Part shown: piece after piece, positions 1-8,511 of the stretch | How positions within the stretch are numbered: position 1 is the stretch's first letter | Layout of the letters: every line of letters starts with the position of its first letter | DNA from: an uncultured Prevotella sp. | Lineage (GTDB): Bacteria; Bacteroidota; Bacteroidia; Bacteroidales; Bacteroidaceae | NCBI GenBank assembly: GCA_946548085.1 | Contig: CAMNPN010000026.1 | Span: 1-34,419, forward strand | Direction: 5' to 3' | Length of the DNA stretch: 34,419 bases | Made by a program: the position numbers and the translations under genes | The notes under the pieces: model-generated | Databases searched by the model: none | Told to the model about the DNA's origin: nothing | The model's input: the letters and a program-made list of their open reading frames with translations, nothing else

Positions 1-1248
1 GCCGTGCTTCTCGCGGGCTGTCATACAGTCGGCCAGGGCCTCGTTCACCTCGTTGCCGGCATTGATGATCGTCTGGACGTACTTCTTCTGAAGGTCTTCT
101 TCAGTGAGCTGGGCTATCTTCTTGTTGGCTTTCAGCGTGCCACGGGCAAAGATGGGCTGTGTAAGCGAGCCGATGGCAGTGAGCAGCAGCTTACCCGGGT
201 CGGTAATGACGCCAGCATTATTGGTCCATCCGGCACTACCGCCGAGCGTGATGCTTGGGTAAAAGGCCGAACGCGCTGCAGCTGTGTTGTAGAAAGCCTC
301 CTCCATAGCATAGTTTGCCATACGTATGTCAGGACGGTTTTCCAGCATCTGGGCTGGTATGCCAATCTGCAGGTACTTGGTGTTGAACATACGCTCCTCG
401 GCATCCTCAGTCGCCGTTCCCGACGTGCCGTCGCCTACCCGTAGCCTTTCAGCATGATGCAGGATGGAACTACCCCACTTCTGGCGGTTGATGTGCTGCG
501 GGGTGACGGCCAGCAGCTTGCAGATAGCGTTCTCAACAGAACGGATGCTGCGATGCGTGTCGGCGATCTGCGTCTTCACATTCAGGTAAGATGCCTCCAT
601 CTGGTTGACGGCTGTGCTATAGGCCTTGCCATTTTCCCAAAGAGCCTTTTCTGTTTCAAGCGAGACGTTCCAGAGGCTGTCGGTCTGTGTGAGAATTTCC
701 AGTTGGCGGTCGAGCACCTGCAGCATCATATACTGCTGGGCCGTGATAGATACAAGGTTGGTACGTACTGCCTCCTGCTGTATCTCAGCCTGCAGAAGCA
801 CTGCCTTTGCTGCGCGCTTCTTATTGGTGATGGAACCAAACACATCGATGTCCATCGACAGCTGCAGCGGCAGGTCATAGCTCTTGACGGCCTTACCACC
901 GTCGAAACTCGACAGGGTGCCCTGAGGTGCAAACATCAGCGAAGGCAGGTAGGCCAGCTTAGCAGCCGTCAGCGCAGCCTGACTTTTCTCCACAGCAATA
1001 CGCGCAGAGTTCAGGTCGGTGTTGTTGGCCAGCACCTGCTCGATGAGTTGCTGGAGACACGGATCATTGAAGAACTCACGCCACGACATCTGGGCGATGG
1101 TCGTTTCGCCTGTGGCTGCCCGGATGCTCTCGTCGGTACCGAAGGCATCTGAAGGCGTAGGCGTATTCTGCACATATTTGTTATAGATGCCGCAGCCCGT
1201 GAGCATCAGGCCCACGGCTGCGATTGCTATCATATTCTTAATACTCAT
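1..1248 (-). CDS. RND efflux outer-membrane factor (TolC/OprM/NodT family), C-terminus cut by window edge
   Basis: Outer-membrane channel of a tripartite efflux pump. The frame is open from ATG at 1248 to base 1 (416 codons), so the C-terminus lies outside the window. The N-terminus MSIKNMIAIAAVGLMLTGCG is a lipoprotein signal with lipobox LTGC (Cys19). Family-typical text follows: MSWREFFNDPCLQQLIEQVLANNTDL near residue 55, LENRPDIRMANYAMEEAFY in the middle and TQPIFARGTLKANKK further on. It starts 48 bp after the pump gene and completes the adaptor-pump-channel set. Odd feature: the loop before GIPAQMLENRPDIR is longer than I expect for NodT-type proteins and contains ERLRVG (residues 267-272). 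That peptide is encoded by a 19-bp word that recurs exactly in obg. Confidence 0.93.
   Translation of the reverse strand, partial: MSIKNMIAIAAVGLMLTGCGIYNKYVQNTPTPSDAFGTDESIRAATGETTIAQMSWREFFNDPCLQQLIEQVLANNTDLNSARIAVEKSQAALTAAKLAYLPSLMFAPQGTLSSFDGGKAVKSYDLPLQLSMDIDVFGSITNKKRAAKAVLLQAEIQQEAVRTNLVSITAQQYMMLQVLDRQLEILTQTDSLWNVSLETEKALWENGKAYSTAVNQMEASYLNVKTQIADTHRSIRSVENAICKLLAVTPQHINRQKWGSSILHHAERLRVGDGTSGTATEDAEERMFNTKYLQIGIPAQMLENRPDIRMANYAMEEAFYNTAAARSAFYPSITLGGSAGWTNNAGVITDPGKLLLTAIGSLTQPIFARGTLKANKKIAQLTEEDLQKKYVQTIINAGNEVNEALADCMTAREKHG
433..451. repeat. 19-bp word GCCTACCCGTAGCCTTTCA inside the outer-membrane factor gene
   Basis: This word is identical to 23828-23846 in the obg tail. 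Both copies are read on the minus strand in the same frame (E-R-L-R-V-G). Its two halves, GCCTACCCGT and AGCCTTTC, also flank the heptamer block inside manA (8622-8631 and 8659-8666). Confidence 0.8.
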
Positions 1249-1296
1249 AATTCACTTACAATTCTTTTCGACTACGAATCACACGAATTTTACTAA

Positions 1297-4200
1297 TCAT
1301 TCTACTCTCCCGCACTTTATATCCGGTGCACCCTGGAACTTCTCATGCAGTTTCTGGAACACAATGAAGAAGGCGGGAACGACGAAGAGCAACGCAACTG
1401 TTCCGATGCTCATACCGCCGATGACACCGAGAGCAAGAGCACGGTTACCGTTGGCACCGGCACCTCCCGCGATGACCAGCGGTATCATACCGATAATCAT
1501 CGTGGCCACCGTCATCAGGATGGGGCGCAGACGCTCCTTACAAGCCTCAAAGGCGGCATCGCGGATGCTCATACCCTGGGCGCGGCGCTCAGTGGCGAAC
1601 TCGGTAATCAGGATGGCCGTCTTGGCCAACAGACCGATCAACATAATGACACCCGTCTGCAGATAGATGTTGTTGTCCATGCCAGGCAGGCCCAGCTGGC
1701 TGCCTAAGAATGCGAACACGAAGGCACCCATCAGTCCGAACGGTACGCTGAACAGCACGGCCCACGGTGTGAACCACGAGTTGTAGAGCGAGGCCAGGAT
1801 GAGATAGATTAAGACGGCGCAGATGACGTAGATAAGGGCGGTGGCATTAGAGCCGGCAGCCTCCTCAAGCTCACGCGACATACCACTATACTCGTAGGTG
1901 GCAGTGGCCGGCATCTCCTCCTTGAACACCTCGGCGATGACCCTGTGAACGTCACCCTCGGTGAAACCGCTACCGGGTGTCACAAAGCAGGTGATGCTCT
2001 GCAGCAGGTTGAAGTGCTCGATATTGGCCGGACCGACTATCTCCTTCAGGGTGACGAACTCAGACATGGGGGCCATCTTGCCACCATTCACCTGCATGAA
2101 GATGTTTTGTAGCGACTGCGGGTCGAGACGGTATTCGGGCGAAGCAGCAGCCATGATGCGGTAGACCTTACCAAACTGGTTGAAGTTACCGATATAGGCA
2201 CCACCACAATATGCACCAAGGGTGTTAAGCACGTCGGCTGGCGATACGCCAGCACGGTCGCACTGAGCAGCGTCCACATCGACCTGATACTTCGGGAAGC
2301 GCTCTGAGTAGGTTGTCATGGCGGAAGACACTTCCGGCCGCTCAGACAACTTGGCTAAGAAGCGCTCGGTATGCTTGGCAAACTCCGAGAGGTTGCCGTC
2401 GGTGGGATCTTCAACGATCAGGTTGATGTCATTACTCGTACCGTAGCCAGGAATCTGAGGCATCTGGAAGGGTATCACCCTCAGATTCTTGATATCCATA
2501 CAGTCATAATAGAAACGGTACATAACGAGGTCGATGAGGTGGTCCAAGCCTGGGCGATCGTCCCAGTTCTTCAGGCGCACCACCATCGTACCATAGTTAG
2601 AGCCGGCACCCGACAACATACCGTAGCCACAGGTGATCGAGAAGCTCTCCAGCTCGGGGATCTTCTTCACTTTCTCCTCCACCTTCTTCACCATCTCTCG
2701 CGTCTGCTTCAGCGTGGTACCCTCAGGGGCCTGAATCTCAGCAAGGAACACACCCTGGTCCTCCTGAGGCACGAGACCTGAAGGCAGGCTCTTCATGAAG
2801 AACACCAGGAGCACGGCGGCCAGCGCCAGCAGACTCCATGCCAGCAAGGGGCGCTTGATGAACTTCTGCACGCTCTTGCTATACTTATTATATATAGCGT
2901 TATAACTGACGGTATATGCTTTCTTGGTATAATAGGTCAGGCCCTTGCCTTCCTTCTTGCCTTCTGTGACACGCATCATGATGGCGCAGAGGGCAGGACA
3001 CAGCGTCAGAGCCGATATACACGACAGACCGACGGACGAGGCAATGGTCACGCCAAACTGTGTGAAGAACGTGCCCGACGTACCTGGCATGAACATCACG
3101 GGGACGAACACCGCCATGAATACCAAGGTACACGAGACGACGGCTACAGACACCTCGTTCATGGCCTGACGGGTGGCCTCGCGGGCGTCGCTGATGCCGT
3201 TCTCCATCTTCGCCATAACGGCCTCAACCACCACGATGGCATCGTCCACCACCGTACCGATGGCCAGCACCAGTGCGAACAGCGTGAGGATGTTGAGCGA
3301 GAAGCCTGCCAGTGAGACGACTGCAAAAGTACCTAACAGCGACACGATAATCGAGATAGAAGGAATAATCGTGGCCTTGAAGTTCTGCAGGAAGAAGAAC
3401 ACCACGAGTACCACGAGGATGATGGCGATGACAAGCGTCTCCACCACATTATGGATAGCGGCGAAGAGGAAGTCGTCGCTGGTCATCATGGTCACGAACT
3501 CCAGTCCGGCAGGCATGGTCTTCTTCACCTCTTCAAAGGACTTGTTAATAAGGGCGTTCACCTGGGTGGCATTGGCACCTGGCGCCGCGAATACCATGAA
3601 GAGAGCGCCCGGACGGTCCTGGATGTTCGACGTGAAGTTGTAACTCATGGCACCAATCTGTACCTCGGCCACGTCGCTCAGTTGCAACATGCCGCCACCA
3701 CTGGTGCGCAGCACGATGCTGTTGAACTCCTCCACCGTCTTCAGCGTACCTTTGTACTGCATGTTGTACTGGTAGGAGTTACCCGACTGCTCGCCCAACG
3801 TACCTACAGCCGACACAAAGCTTTGACCGCCGATTGCGGCAAAGACATCGTTAGGGGTCAGACCGTACTGGGCCATCACGTCGGGCTTCAGCCAGATGCG
3901 CAGGGCGTAGGTATTGCCAAGGCTCAGCACGTTACCCACACCGGTGATACGCATCAGGCGCGGCTTAATGTTGATGTCGACATAATTGGACACGAAATCC
4001 TCGTTGTACTTGCCGTCGGCACTCTTCACAGCGAAAATCCTCAGAATATTGTTCTGACGCTTCTCTACCTTCACACCGACCTTGGTAACGTCAGCAGGCA
4101 GCAACGCCAGAGCACCGCTTACACGGTTCTGCACGTTCACTGCCGCCATGTCGGGGTCAGTACCCTGCTTGAAATAGACATTGATTTCCACATCACCATT

Positions 4201-4455
4201 CGACGACGCCTTTGAGGTCATGTAGTCCATGCTGGTCACACCGTTGACAGCCTCCTCGAGAGGCTGGATGACCGACTTCATCACCGTGTTCTCGTCAGCA
4301 CCGGAGTAACTGGTGGTTATCGACACCGTAGGCGGTGCAATGTCCGGATACTGCTCCACTGGCAGCGTACTCATCGAGATGTAGCCTACCAGCGCTATCA
4401 CAACCGAGATGGCACACGCCATCACGTATTTATTAATAAATATATTGTTCTTCAT
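1297..4455 (-). CDS. RND multidrug efflux pump, AcrB/MexB (HAE1) type
   Basis: Inner-membrane, proton-driven drug exporter of 1052 aa, the usual length for HAE1 pumps. The first transmembrane helix (residues about 10-30) is followed by the conserved porter-domain entry LPVEQYPDIAPPTV. The proton-relay aspartates are present in GTVVDDAIVVVE (Asp404, Asp405), and the partner lysine is in GLLAKTAILITEF near residue 955. A second periplasmic porter half follows the middle membrane block. The start MKNNIFINKYV fits the family, which begins just before helix 1. The gene lies between its adaptor (25 bp upstream) and its outer-membrane factor (48 bp downstream), all on the minus strand, so it is almost certainly co-transcribed with them. 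The substrate cannot be predicted; typical ones are bile salts, dyes and antibiotics. No damage is visible. Confidence 0.96.
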   Translation of the reverse strand: MKNNIFINKYVMACAISVVIALVGYISMSTLPVEQYPDIAPPTVSITTSYSGADENTVMKSVIQPLEEAVNGVTSMDYMTSKASSNGDVEINVYFKQGTDPDMAAVNVQNRVSGALALLPADVTKVGVKVEKRQNNILRIFAVKSADGKYNEDFVSNYVDINIKPRLMRITGVGNVLSLGNTYALRIWLKPDVMAQYGLTPNDVFAAIGGQSFVSAVGTLGEQSGNSYQYNMQYKGTLKTVEEFNSIVLRTSGGGMLQLSDVAEVQIGAMSYNFTSNIQDRPGALFMVFAAPGANATQVNALINKSFEEVKKTMPAGLEFVTMMTSDDFLFAAIHNVVETLVIAIILVVLVVFFFLQNFKATIIPSISIIVSLLGTFAVVSLAGFSLNILTLFALVLAIGTVVDDAIVVVEAVMAKMENGISDAREATRQAMNEVSVAVVSCTLVFMAVFVPVMFMPGTSGTFFTQFGVTIASSVGLSCISALTLCPALCAIMMRVTEGKKEGKGLTYYTKKAYTVSYNAIYNKYSKSVQKFIKRPLLAWSLLALAAVLLVFFMKSLPSGLVPQEDQGVFLAEIQAPEGTTLKQTREMVKKVEEKVKKIPELESFSITCGYGMLSGAGSNYGTMVVRLKNWDDRPGLDHLIDLVMYRFYYDCMDIKNLRVIPFQMPQIPGYGTSNDINLIVEDPTDGNLSEFAKHTERFLAKLSERPEVSSAMTTYSERFPKYQVDVDAAQCDRAGVSPADVLNTLGAYCGGAYIGNFNQFGKVYRIMAAASPEYRLDPQSLQNIFMQVNGGKMAPMSEFVTLKEIVGPANIEHFNLLQSITCFVTPGSGFTEGDVHRVIAEVFKEEMPATATYEYSGMSRELEEAAGSNATALIYVICAVLIYLILASLYNSWFTPWAVLFSVPFGLMGAFVFAFLGSQLGLPGMDNNIYLQTGVIMLIGLLAKTAILITEFATERRAQGMSIRDAAFEACKERLRPILMTVATMIIGMIPLVIAGGAGANGNRALALGVIGGMSIGTVALLFVVPAFFIVFQKLHEKFQGAPDIKCGRVE

Positions 4456-4480
4456 AAAGCGGAAGCAAATTCTTCATTGT

Positions 4481-5608
4481 TTATTCTTCATTTTTCACTT
4501 CCTCGGGGAACAACACTCTCTGTCCCTCCGTCACATTATTGGCACCGACGGTCACAATCTTGTCACCCTCGTTCAGACCGCTGGTAATAATGAAGTCCTT
4601 ACCGTTGCCTGTGTCCTCGGTCGTCACTTCGACGGCCGTGGCCGTGCTGTCTGCCTTTACCTTATAGACCTGAGCCCTGTCTTGCAGACGTACCACGGCA
4701 AACTGGGGAACTACAATCATATCCTTCTCTGCGAAGGACATAACGACTGTACCCTGTATGCCTGAGTACAGATGGCCGTCTGGGTTGGGGAAGGAAACCT
4801 TGGCAGTCAGTGAACCTGTAGATGCATTGACCACACCCGTCAGACTGACAACACGACCCTTGTGGGGATACTCCGTACCGTTTTTCATCACAAACGTTGC
4901 TTCGGGCAGGCTGGCAATGTACTTGTCCACCTCGTCTGCTTTCATGCCACTTTGTACCAATGCCTCAATAATTGCTTCTGTCACCGAGAACTCAGCATAC
5001 ATCGTCGTGTTGCCACTCAGCATGGTCAACTCACTCATGGGTGACACCTGGTCGCCAGTACGAACAGGAACCTCACCGGTAATACCCGATACAGGAGCGG
5101 TGATAGTGCAGAAGCCGAGGTTCACCTTGGCGCGGTTCACTGCCGCCTTGGCCTGGGCTACTGCTGCCTGGGCCTGCTTGTAGGTATTCTCAGAGTTGTT
5201 CAGCATATAGCTGCTGACGATCTTTTTCTCAAACAGGTTCTTGTTCGACTCGTACTCCAACTTTGCAGAGTTCTCCTGAGCCTGGGCGGCCTGCAGGTTG
5301 GCCTTGGCGGCCTCCAGCTCCAGTTGAGCATTGCGCGAGTCGATGATGAAGAGCACCTGCCCTTTCCTTACCTGCTGACCCTCGGTGACACAGATCTTCA
5401 TCAGCTGACCGCTGACCTGTGGCGTAATCGTCACATCGTTCTGGCCCTTCATTCTGGCACTGAACTTATAAGGCAGTTCGATGTCTGATTTCTTGACTGT
5501 CATCGTTTCGAACGACGACTGTGTCTCCTTGGGCATATTCACCCCGCATGACACTAACCCGGCTATGGTGCAGAGCACCAAAGTCGCTTTTAACGATTTC
5601 ATTTTCAT
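4481..5608 (-). CDS. RND efflux periplasmic adaptor (membrane fusion protein, AcrA/MexA family)
   Basis: Lipid-anchored adaptor joining the inner-membrane pump to the outer-membrane channel. I chose ATG 5608 because it gives a clean lipoprotein signal MKMKSLKATLVLCTIAGLVSC (lipobox LVSC, Cys21) and 375 aa. Longer starts at 5635 (ATG) and 5653 (GTG, inside the preceding gene) only add a polar stretch before the signal peptide. A lipoyl-like half-domain (residues about 45-85) is followed by a long Ala/Gln/Lys-rich alpha-hairpin (about 86-165). The second lipoyl half is LGFCTITAPVSGITGEVPV, and the beta-barrel and membrane-proximal parts end in EGQRVLFPEEVKNEE. The gene starts 28 bp after the antiporter and ends 25 bp before the pump. 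Confidence 0.94.
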   Translation of the reverse strand: MKMKSLKATLVLCTIAGLVSCGVNMPKETQSSFETMTVKKSDIELPYKFSARMKGQNDVTITPQVSGQLMKICVTEGQQVRKGQVLFIIDSRNAQLELEAAKANLQAAQAQENSAKLEYESNKNLFEKKIVSSYMLNNSENTYKQAQAAVAQAKAAVNRAKVNLGFCTITAPVSGITGEVPVRTGDQVSPMSELTMLSGNTTMYAEFSVTEAIIEALVQSGMKADEVDKYIASLPEATFVMKNGTEYPHKGRVVSLTGVVNASTGSLTAKVSFPNPDGHLYSGIQGTVVMSFAEKDMIVVPQFAVVRLQDRAQVYKVKADSTATAVEVTTEDTGNGKDFIITSGLNEGDKIVTVGANNVTEGQRVLFPEEVKNEE

Positions 5609-5636
5609 TTTGTTTGCTTTTTGTTTGTTATACATA

Positions 5637-7370
5637 TTAATTATTTTGTTCACTCATTTTTTCACGCGCACTCAGATTGTCGGTGAAGTTCCGTGTCAGC
5701 CTATCGCCCTGCTTCTCCAAGACTGACGAATAATATATAATAAAGAGTATTGCTACGAGCGCGAATATGCCGAGCCAACTACTCCAAGGCATCGCATAAT
5801 CGACGAAGTAACTGACAAAGACTGCGGTGATGAGGATGCGCAGCAGTCCATATGCCGTCAGCCTGACACGCCAGCGAGCACCGCTCTCCCAAAGCTTATT
5901 GACCTCGGGACTATCGCCACCCGACTTCAGCAGCATCCACAGGAAGGGTGAGCATAGGATGAGGGCAACGAGGGCCGTCACGGGGTGAACCCATTCTGCG
6001 GGTACCAAACTGGCAATGATAGGTTGGCCGTAATAAAGCATGATAGCCATGATGGCGATACAGAGTACACTGTTAATCAGCATGGTAAAGATGAACCGCT
6101 TGAAGCAGTCGTTATAAAGTTGCTGCAGCTCGTCGGGAGCCTGCTCGTCGGTTTCGTCAGTGTTGCGTTCCAGCTTGGCCATCCACTTGGCCGGCAGCAT
6201 GCGGGCCACCATGTTATAGGCAGGCTCTGCCAATCGTATCATATATGGTGTGGTGAAAGTGGTAAACACCGACACGGTCACAACGATGGGATAGAGGAAC
6301 TCACTGGTGACATGCAACGACATGCCGAGGGTGGCCAGAATAAAGGCGAACTCACCAATCTGTGTCAGTGAGAAAGAACACTGCATGGAGGTCTTCAGCG
6401 ACTGGCCGGAAATCAGGAAGCCGCAGGTGCTCAGGATGGTCTGACCCAATATGACGGCAGCGATGATGCTGATAATGGGCACGATATACTCGATGATGAG
6501 AGCCACATCGACCATCATACCGACAGACACGAAGAAGATGGCGCCGAAGAGGTTCTTGACAGGAGCGACGAGGTGCTCTATCTGCTCTGCCTCAACGGTC
6601 TCTGCCAGGATGCTGCCCATAACAAAGGCACCGAAGGCAGCGGAGAAGCCTGCTGCGGAGGCTGTCACCACCATGCCGAAGCAGAGGGCGAGGGCTGTGA
6701 TGAGCAGCGTCTCGTCGTTCATCAGGGGCTTAAGCTTGCGCAGCACCATGGGGATGAAATAAAGTCCCACGGTAAACCAAAGCACGAGGTAAAGCCCCAG
6801 CGTCAGGATGGAGTTGAACATCTGCGAGCCCTCAAACTCCTTGCTGACTGCCATCGTGGAGAGCACCACCATGAGTACGATGGCAAGGATGTCCTCGATG
6901 ATCAGCACACTGAGTACGAGTCCGGCAAAACGCTGTTGTCGAAGACCCATGTCGTCGAAGGCCTTGAAGATAATGGTGGTCGACGACATGGCCAGCATGC
7001 CACCAAGGAAGATGCAGTCCATCCGGCTCCATCCAAAAAGTTCACCAGTGCAGGCACCAACGTACATCATGGCCAGGATAATGCAGATGGCGGCGATGAT
7101 GGGCGCGGCACCCATCTTCAGAATCTTCTTGAAAGAGAATTCCAGTCCAAGGGCAAAGAGCAGGAAGATGACGCCGATCTCGCTCCAGACGTGGACACCG
7201 TGCATGTCGGTCACACTGGGCATGTAAGGCATGTTGGGCGAAGCGAGGAATCCCGCTACGATATAACCAAGAACAATAGGCTGTTTCAGGCTCTTAAAAA
7301 GGAGCGTCATGACACCTGCACAAATCAGGATGAGCGCAAGGTCAGCAATCAAAGGTTCCAGCTGTGACAT
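5637..7370 (-). CDS. CPA2-family cation:proton antiporter (KefB/YbaL-like), no TrkA-N domain
   Basis: Integral-membrane monovalent cation/proton exchanger of 577 aa. Family motifs are visible: GYIVAGFLASP (residues 35-45), LFALGLEFSFKK (71-82), the TM4 motif SSTTIIFKAFDDMG (129-142) and the ion-binding pair Glu159-Asp160 in LIIEDILAIVLM. Also present are GFSAAFGAFVMGSILAET and IGEFAFILATLG. Beyond about residue 390 there is a short polar linker and then three or four extra hydrophobic segments, in place of the NAD-binding RCK/TrkA-N domain of KefB. It starts 25 bp after a small membrane protein and ends 28 bp before the adaptor, so it sits inside the efflux operon. The ion (Na+ or K+) cannot be told from sequence. 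Confidence 0.9.
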   Translation of the reverse strand: MSQLEPLIADLALILICAGVMTLLFKSLKQPIVLGYIVAGFLASPNMPYMPSVTDMHGVHVWSEIGVIFLLFALGLEFSFKKILKMGAAPIIAAICIILAMMYVGACTGELFGWSRMDCIFLGGMLAMSSTTIIFKAFDDMGLRQQRFAGLVLSVLIIEDILAIVLMVVLSTMAVSKEFEGSQMFNSILTLGLYLVLWFTVGLYFIPMVLRKLKPLMNDETLLITALALCFGMVVTASAAGFSAAFGAFVMGSILAETVEAEQIEHLVAPVKNLFGAIFFVSVGMMVDVALIIEYIVPIISIIAAVILGQTILSTCGFLISGQSLKTSMQCSFSLTQIGEFAFILATLGMSLHVTSEFLYPIVVTVSVFTTFTTPYMIRLAEPAYNMVARMLPAKWMAKLERNTDETDEQAPDELQQLYNDCFKRFIFTMLINSVLCIAIMAIMLYYGQPIIASLVPAEWVHPVTALVALILCSPFLWMLLKSGGDSPEVNKLWESGARWRVRLTAYGLLRILITAVFVSYFVDYAMPWSSWLGIFALVAILFIIYYSSVLEKQGDRLTRNFTDNLSAREKMSEQNN

Positions 7371-7395
7371 AATTCGATATTGTTTTAATCATTAT

Positions 7396-7962
7396 CTATT
7401 TGCTTTCCTTACTCGCTTCTGTGACAAAACAGGCCACAAGCCCATACATGATGGTCGGACGTATCCATATCTCTATAAGCAGATAGTTGGTGTACTCATT
7501 GATGGGTTCCAGATAGATGCTCAAGTTGTAGAACGAGGCGATAAGCACGTCAATGATGAAGAGCCCCCACAGGTCGCCCTTTGAATAACTTTTCCAGTTC
7601 TTGCGAGCATAAAAGAAGGTGAGCGAGCAGAGCAGCAGCACCGACAGCGTGAGACATGCCAGATGCAGGGCGTAATAGGACAAAGGCGGCGGGAAGAGGA
7701 TGTCGCGCAGCAACACCGACATGCCCACAGATACGGAAGACCAGTAATTGAACTGGTAAGTATTGATGCGGTAGTTGAAGAAATACATCCAGATCATCAC
7801 CAGACAGGCGATGTAGAACATATTGAGTATAAGCTCGGGCCAGGCATCACGCAGTCCAAAATGATAAACGGCGTAAAGCATCATTCCTACGGAGAGCGTG
7901 CCACCGACCGCAGTAATGACTATATCGAAAACCTTAGTTCTTTTATTGAATCTTATATCCAT
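7396..7962 (-). CDS. Small polytopic membrane protein, function unknown
   Basis: 188 aa, not recognised as a named family. It has a charged N-terminus (MDIRFNKRTKVFD) and then about six hydrophobic stretches at residues 13-34, 42-62, 72-90, 97-118, 131-150 and 160-180. The polar loops are short, with no signal peptide and no catalytic motif that I can name. It is the first gene of the five-gene minus-strand run and ends 25 bp before the CPA2 antiporter. That position suggests an accessory role for the antiporter or pump, which is inference only. Confidence 0.7.
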   Translation of the reverse strand: MDIRFNKRTKVFDIVITAVGGTLSVGMMLYAVYHFGLRDAWPELILNMFYIACLVMIWMYFFNYRINTYQFNYWSSVSVGMSVLLRDILFPPPLSYYALHLACLTLSVLLLCSLTFFYARKNWKSYSKGDLWGLFIIDVLIASFYNLSIYLEPINEYTNYLLIEIWIRPTIMYGLVACFVTEASKESK

Positions 7963-8056
7963 TTTTAATATCTTAGTTCATCGTAGTTTCTAATTCGCAG
8001 GTAAAGTTAATTAAATTATCTCAAACCGCCAAGTACCAAACCGATTTTACGTAAAG

Positions 8057-8124
8057 TTTTGCATATTTTGAAATACATTTTGCATATTTTGAAAGTCAGC
8101 CTTTAACTTTTACACATTTTGAGA
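8057..8124. promoter_or_regulatory. Three 17-bp AT-rich direct repeats, possible operator
   Basis: TTTTGCATATTTTGAAA occurs exactly at 8057-8073 and 8078-8094, offset by 21 bp (two helical turns). A diverged third copy, TTTTACACATTTTGAGA, is at 8108-8124. They lie between the leftward promoter at 8283-8314 and the first gene of the efflux operon. Helix-phased direct repeats are typical of AraC- or response-regulator-type sites; that role is inferred. Confidence 0.5.
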
Positions 8125-8163
8125 CCTCTTCCTGAATATTCGCAGCTTAACCGATTATTAATA

Positions 8164-8439
8164 CTATCCACCCGCTTCGTGCATCCAGGCCGTCACACTC
8201 TGACCAGTGCGCTGCTTAAAGGCGAGGCTGAACGTGCTGAAGAGCAGTCTTATCACACCGTCATGATAGAGCTCCCCGCCTGCAAAGGTACTCATTTCTG
8301 GCGATTCTCCCAAAAATAATTGCAAAAAAAGATAGGTTGACGATTTCGGTTGTGAAGCCTGAACGTATAGACTATAATTACCTATTTTATACACTATCAC
8401 GCCAAAAGCAGGGAAAAGCAGGCAGAAAGATTTGGCCAT
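8164..8439 (-). pseudogene. Possible remnant of an AraC-family regulator C-terminus
   Basis: A minus-strand frame ends in FSLAFKQRTGQSVTAWMHEAGG. This resembles the last helix and wing of AraC regulators (consensus close to FSRAFKRxTGQSPxxYR). The sequence upstream in the frame does not look like an AraC helix-turn-helix or ligand domain, and a strong promoter (8283-8314) lies inside it. I therefore read it as a decayed end rather than a gene. Chance similarity cannot be excluded. Confidence 0.35.
8283..8314 (-). promoter_or_regulatory. Bacteroidetes promoter, leftward, probably for the efflux operon
   Basis: On the minus strand TTTG (8311-8314), 20 bases, then TACCTTTG (8283-8290): an exact match to the Bacteroidetes sigma-ABfr form. 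Transcription would begin near 8276, giving a leader of about 310 nt before the first ATG at 7962. No better promoter is visible closer to that gene. Confidence 0.65.
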
Positions 8440-8462
8440 GTCAGAAGAAATATGTAAGTTTG
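8431..8462 (+). promoter_or_regulatory. Promoter of manA
   Basis: TTTG (8431-8434), 20 bases, TAAGTTTG (8455-8462), an exact consensus match. The start point would be near 8468, about 43 nt before the manA ATG. Confidence 0.75.
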
Positions 8463-8511
8463 CAGACGATTTTAGTAACAGGTAGAACTACACAATTAGA
8501 CCGACAGGAAT

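Noticed and set aside
4441..4500. ATGAAGAA-like words around the adaptor stop and pump start
   Set aside because: Copies are few and match common start codons for MKN and Glu-rich tails; chance is sufficient.
8119..8319. 66-aa plus-strand open frame in the efflux leader
   Set aside because: No recognisable features, and it is antisense to the possible AraC remnant; no promoter or ribosome site fits it.
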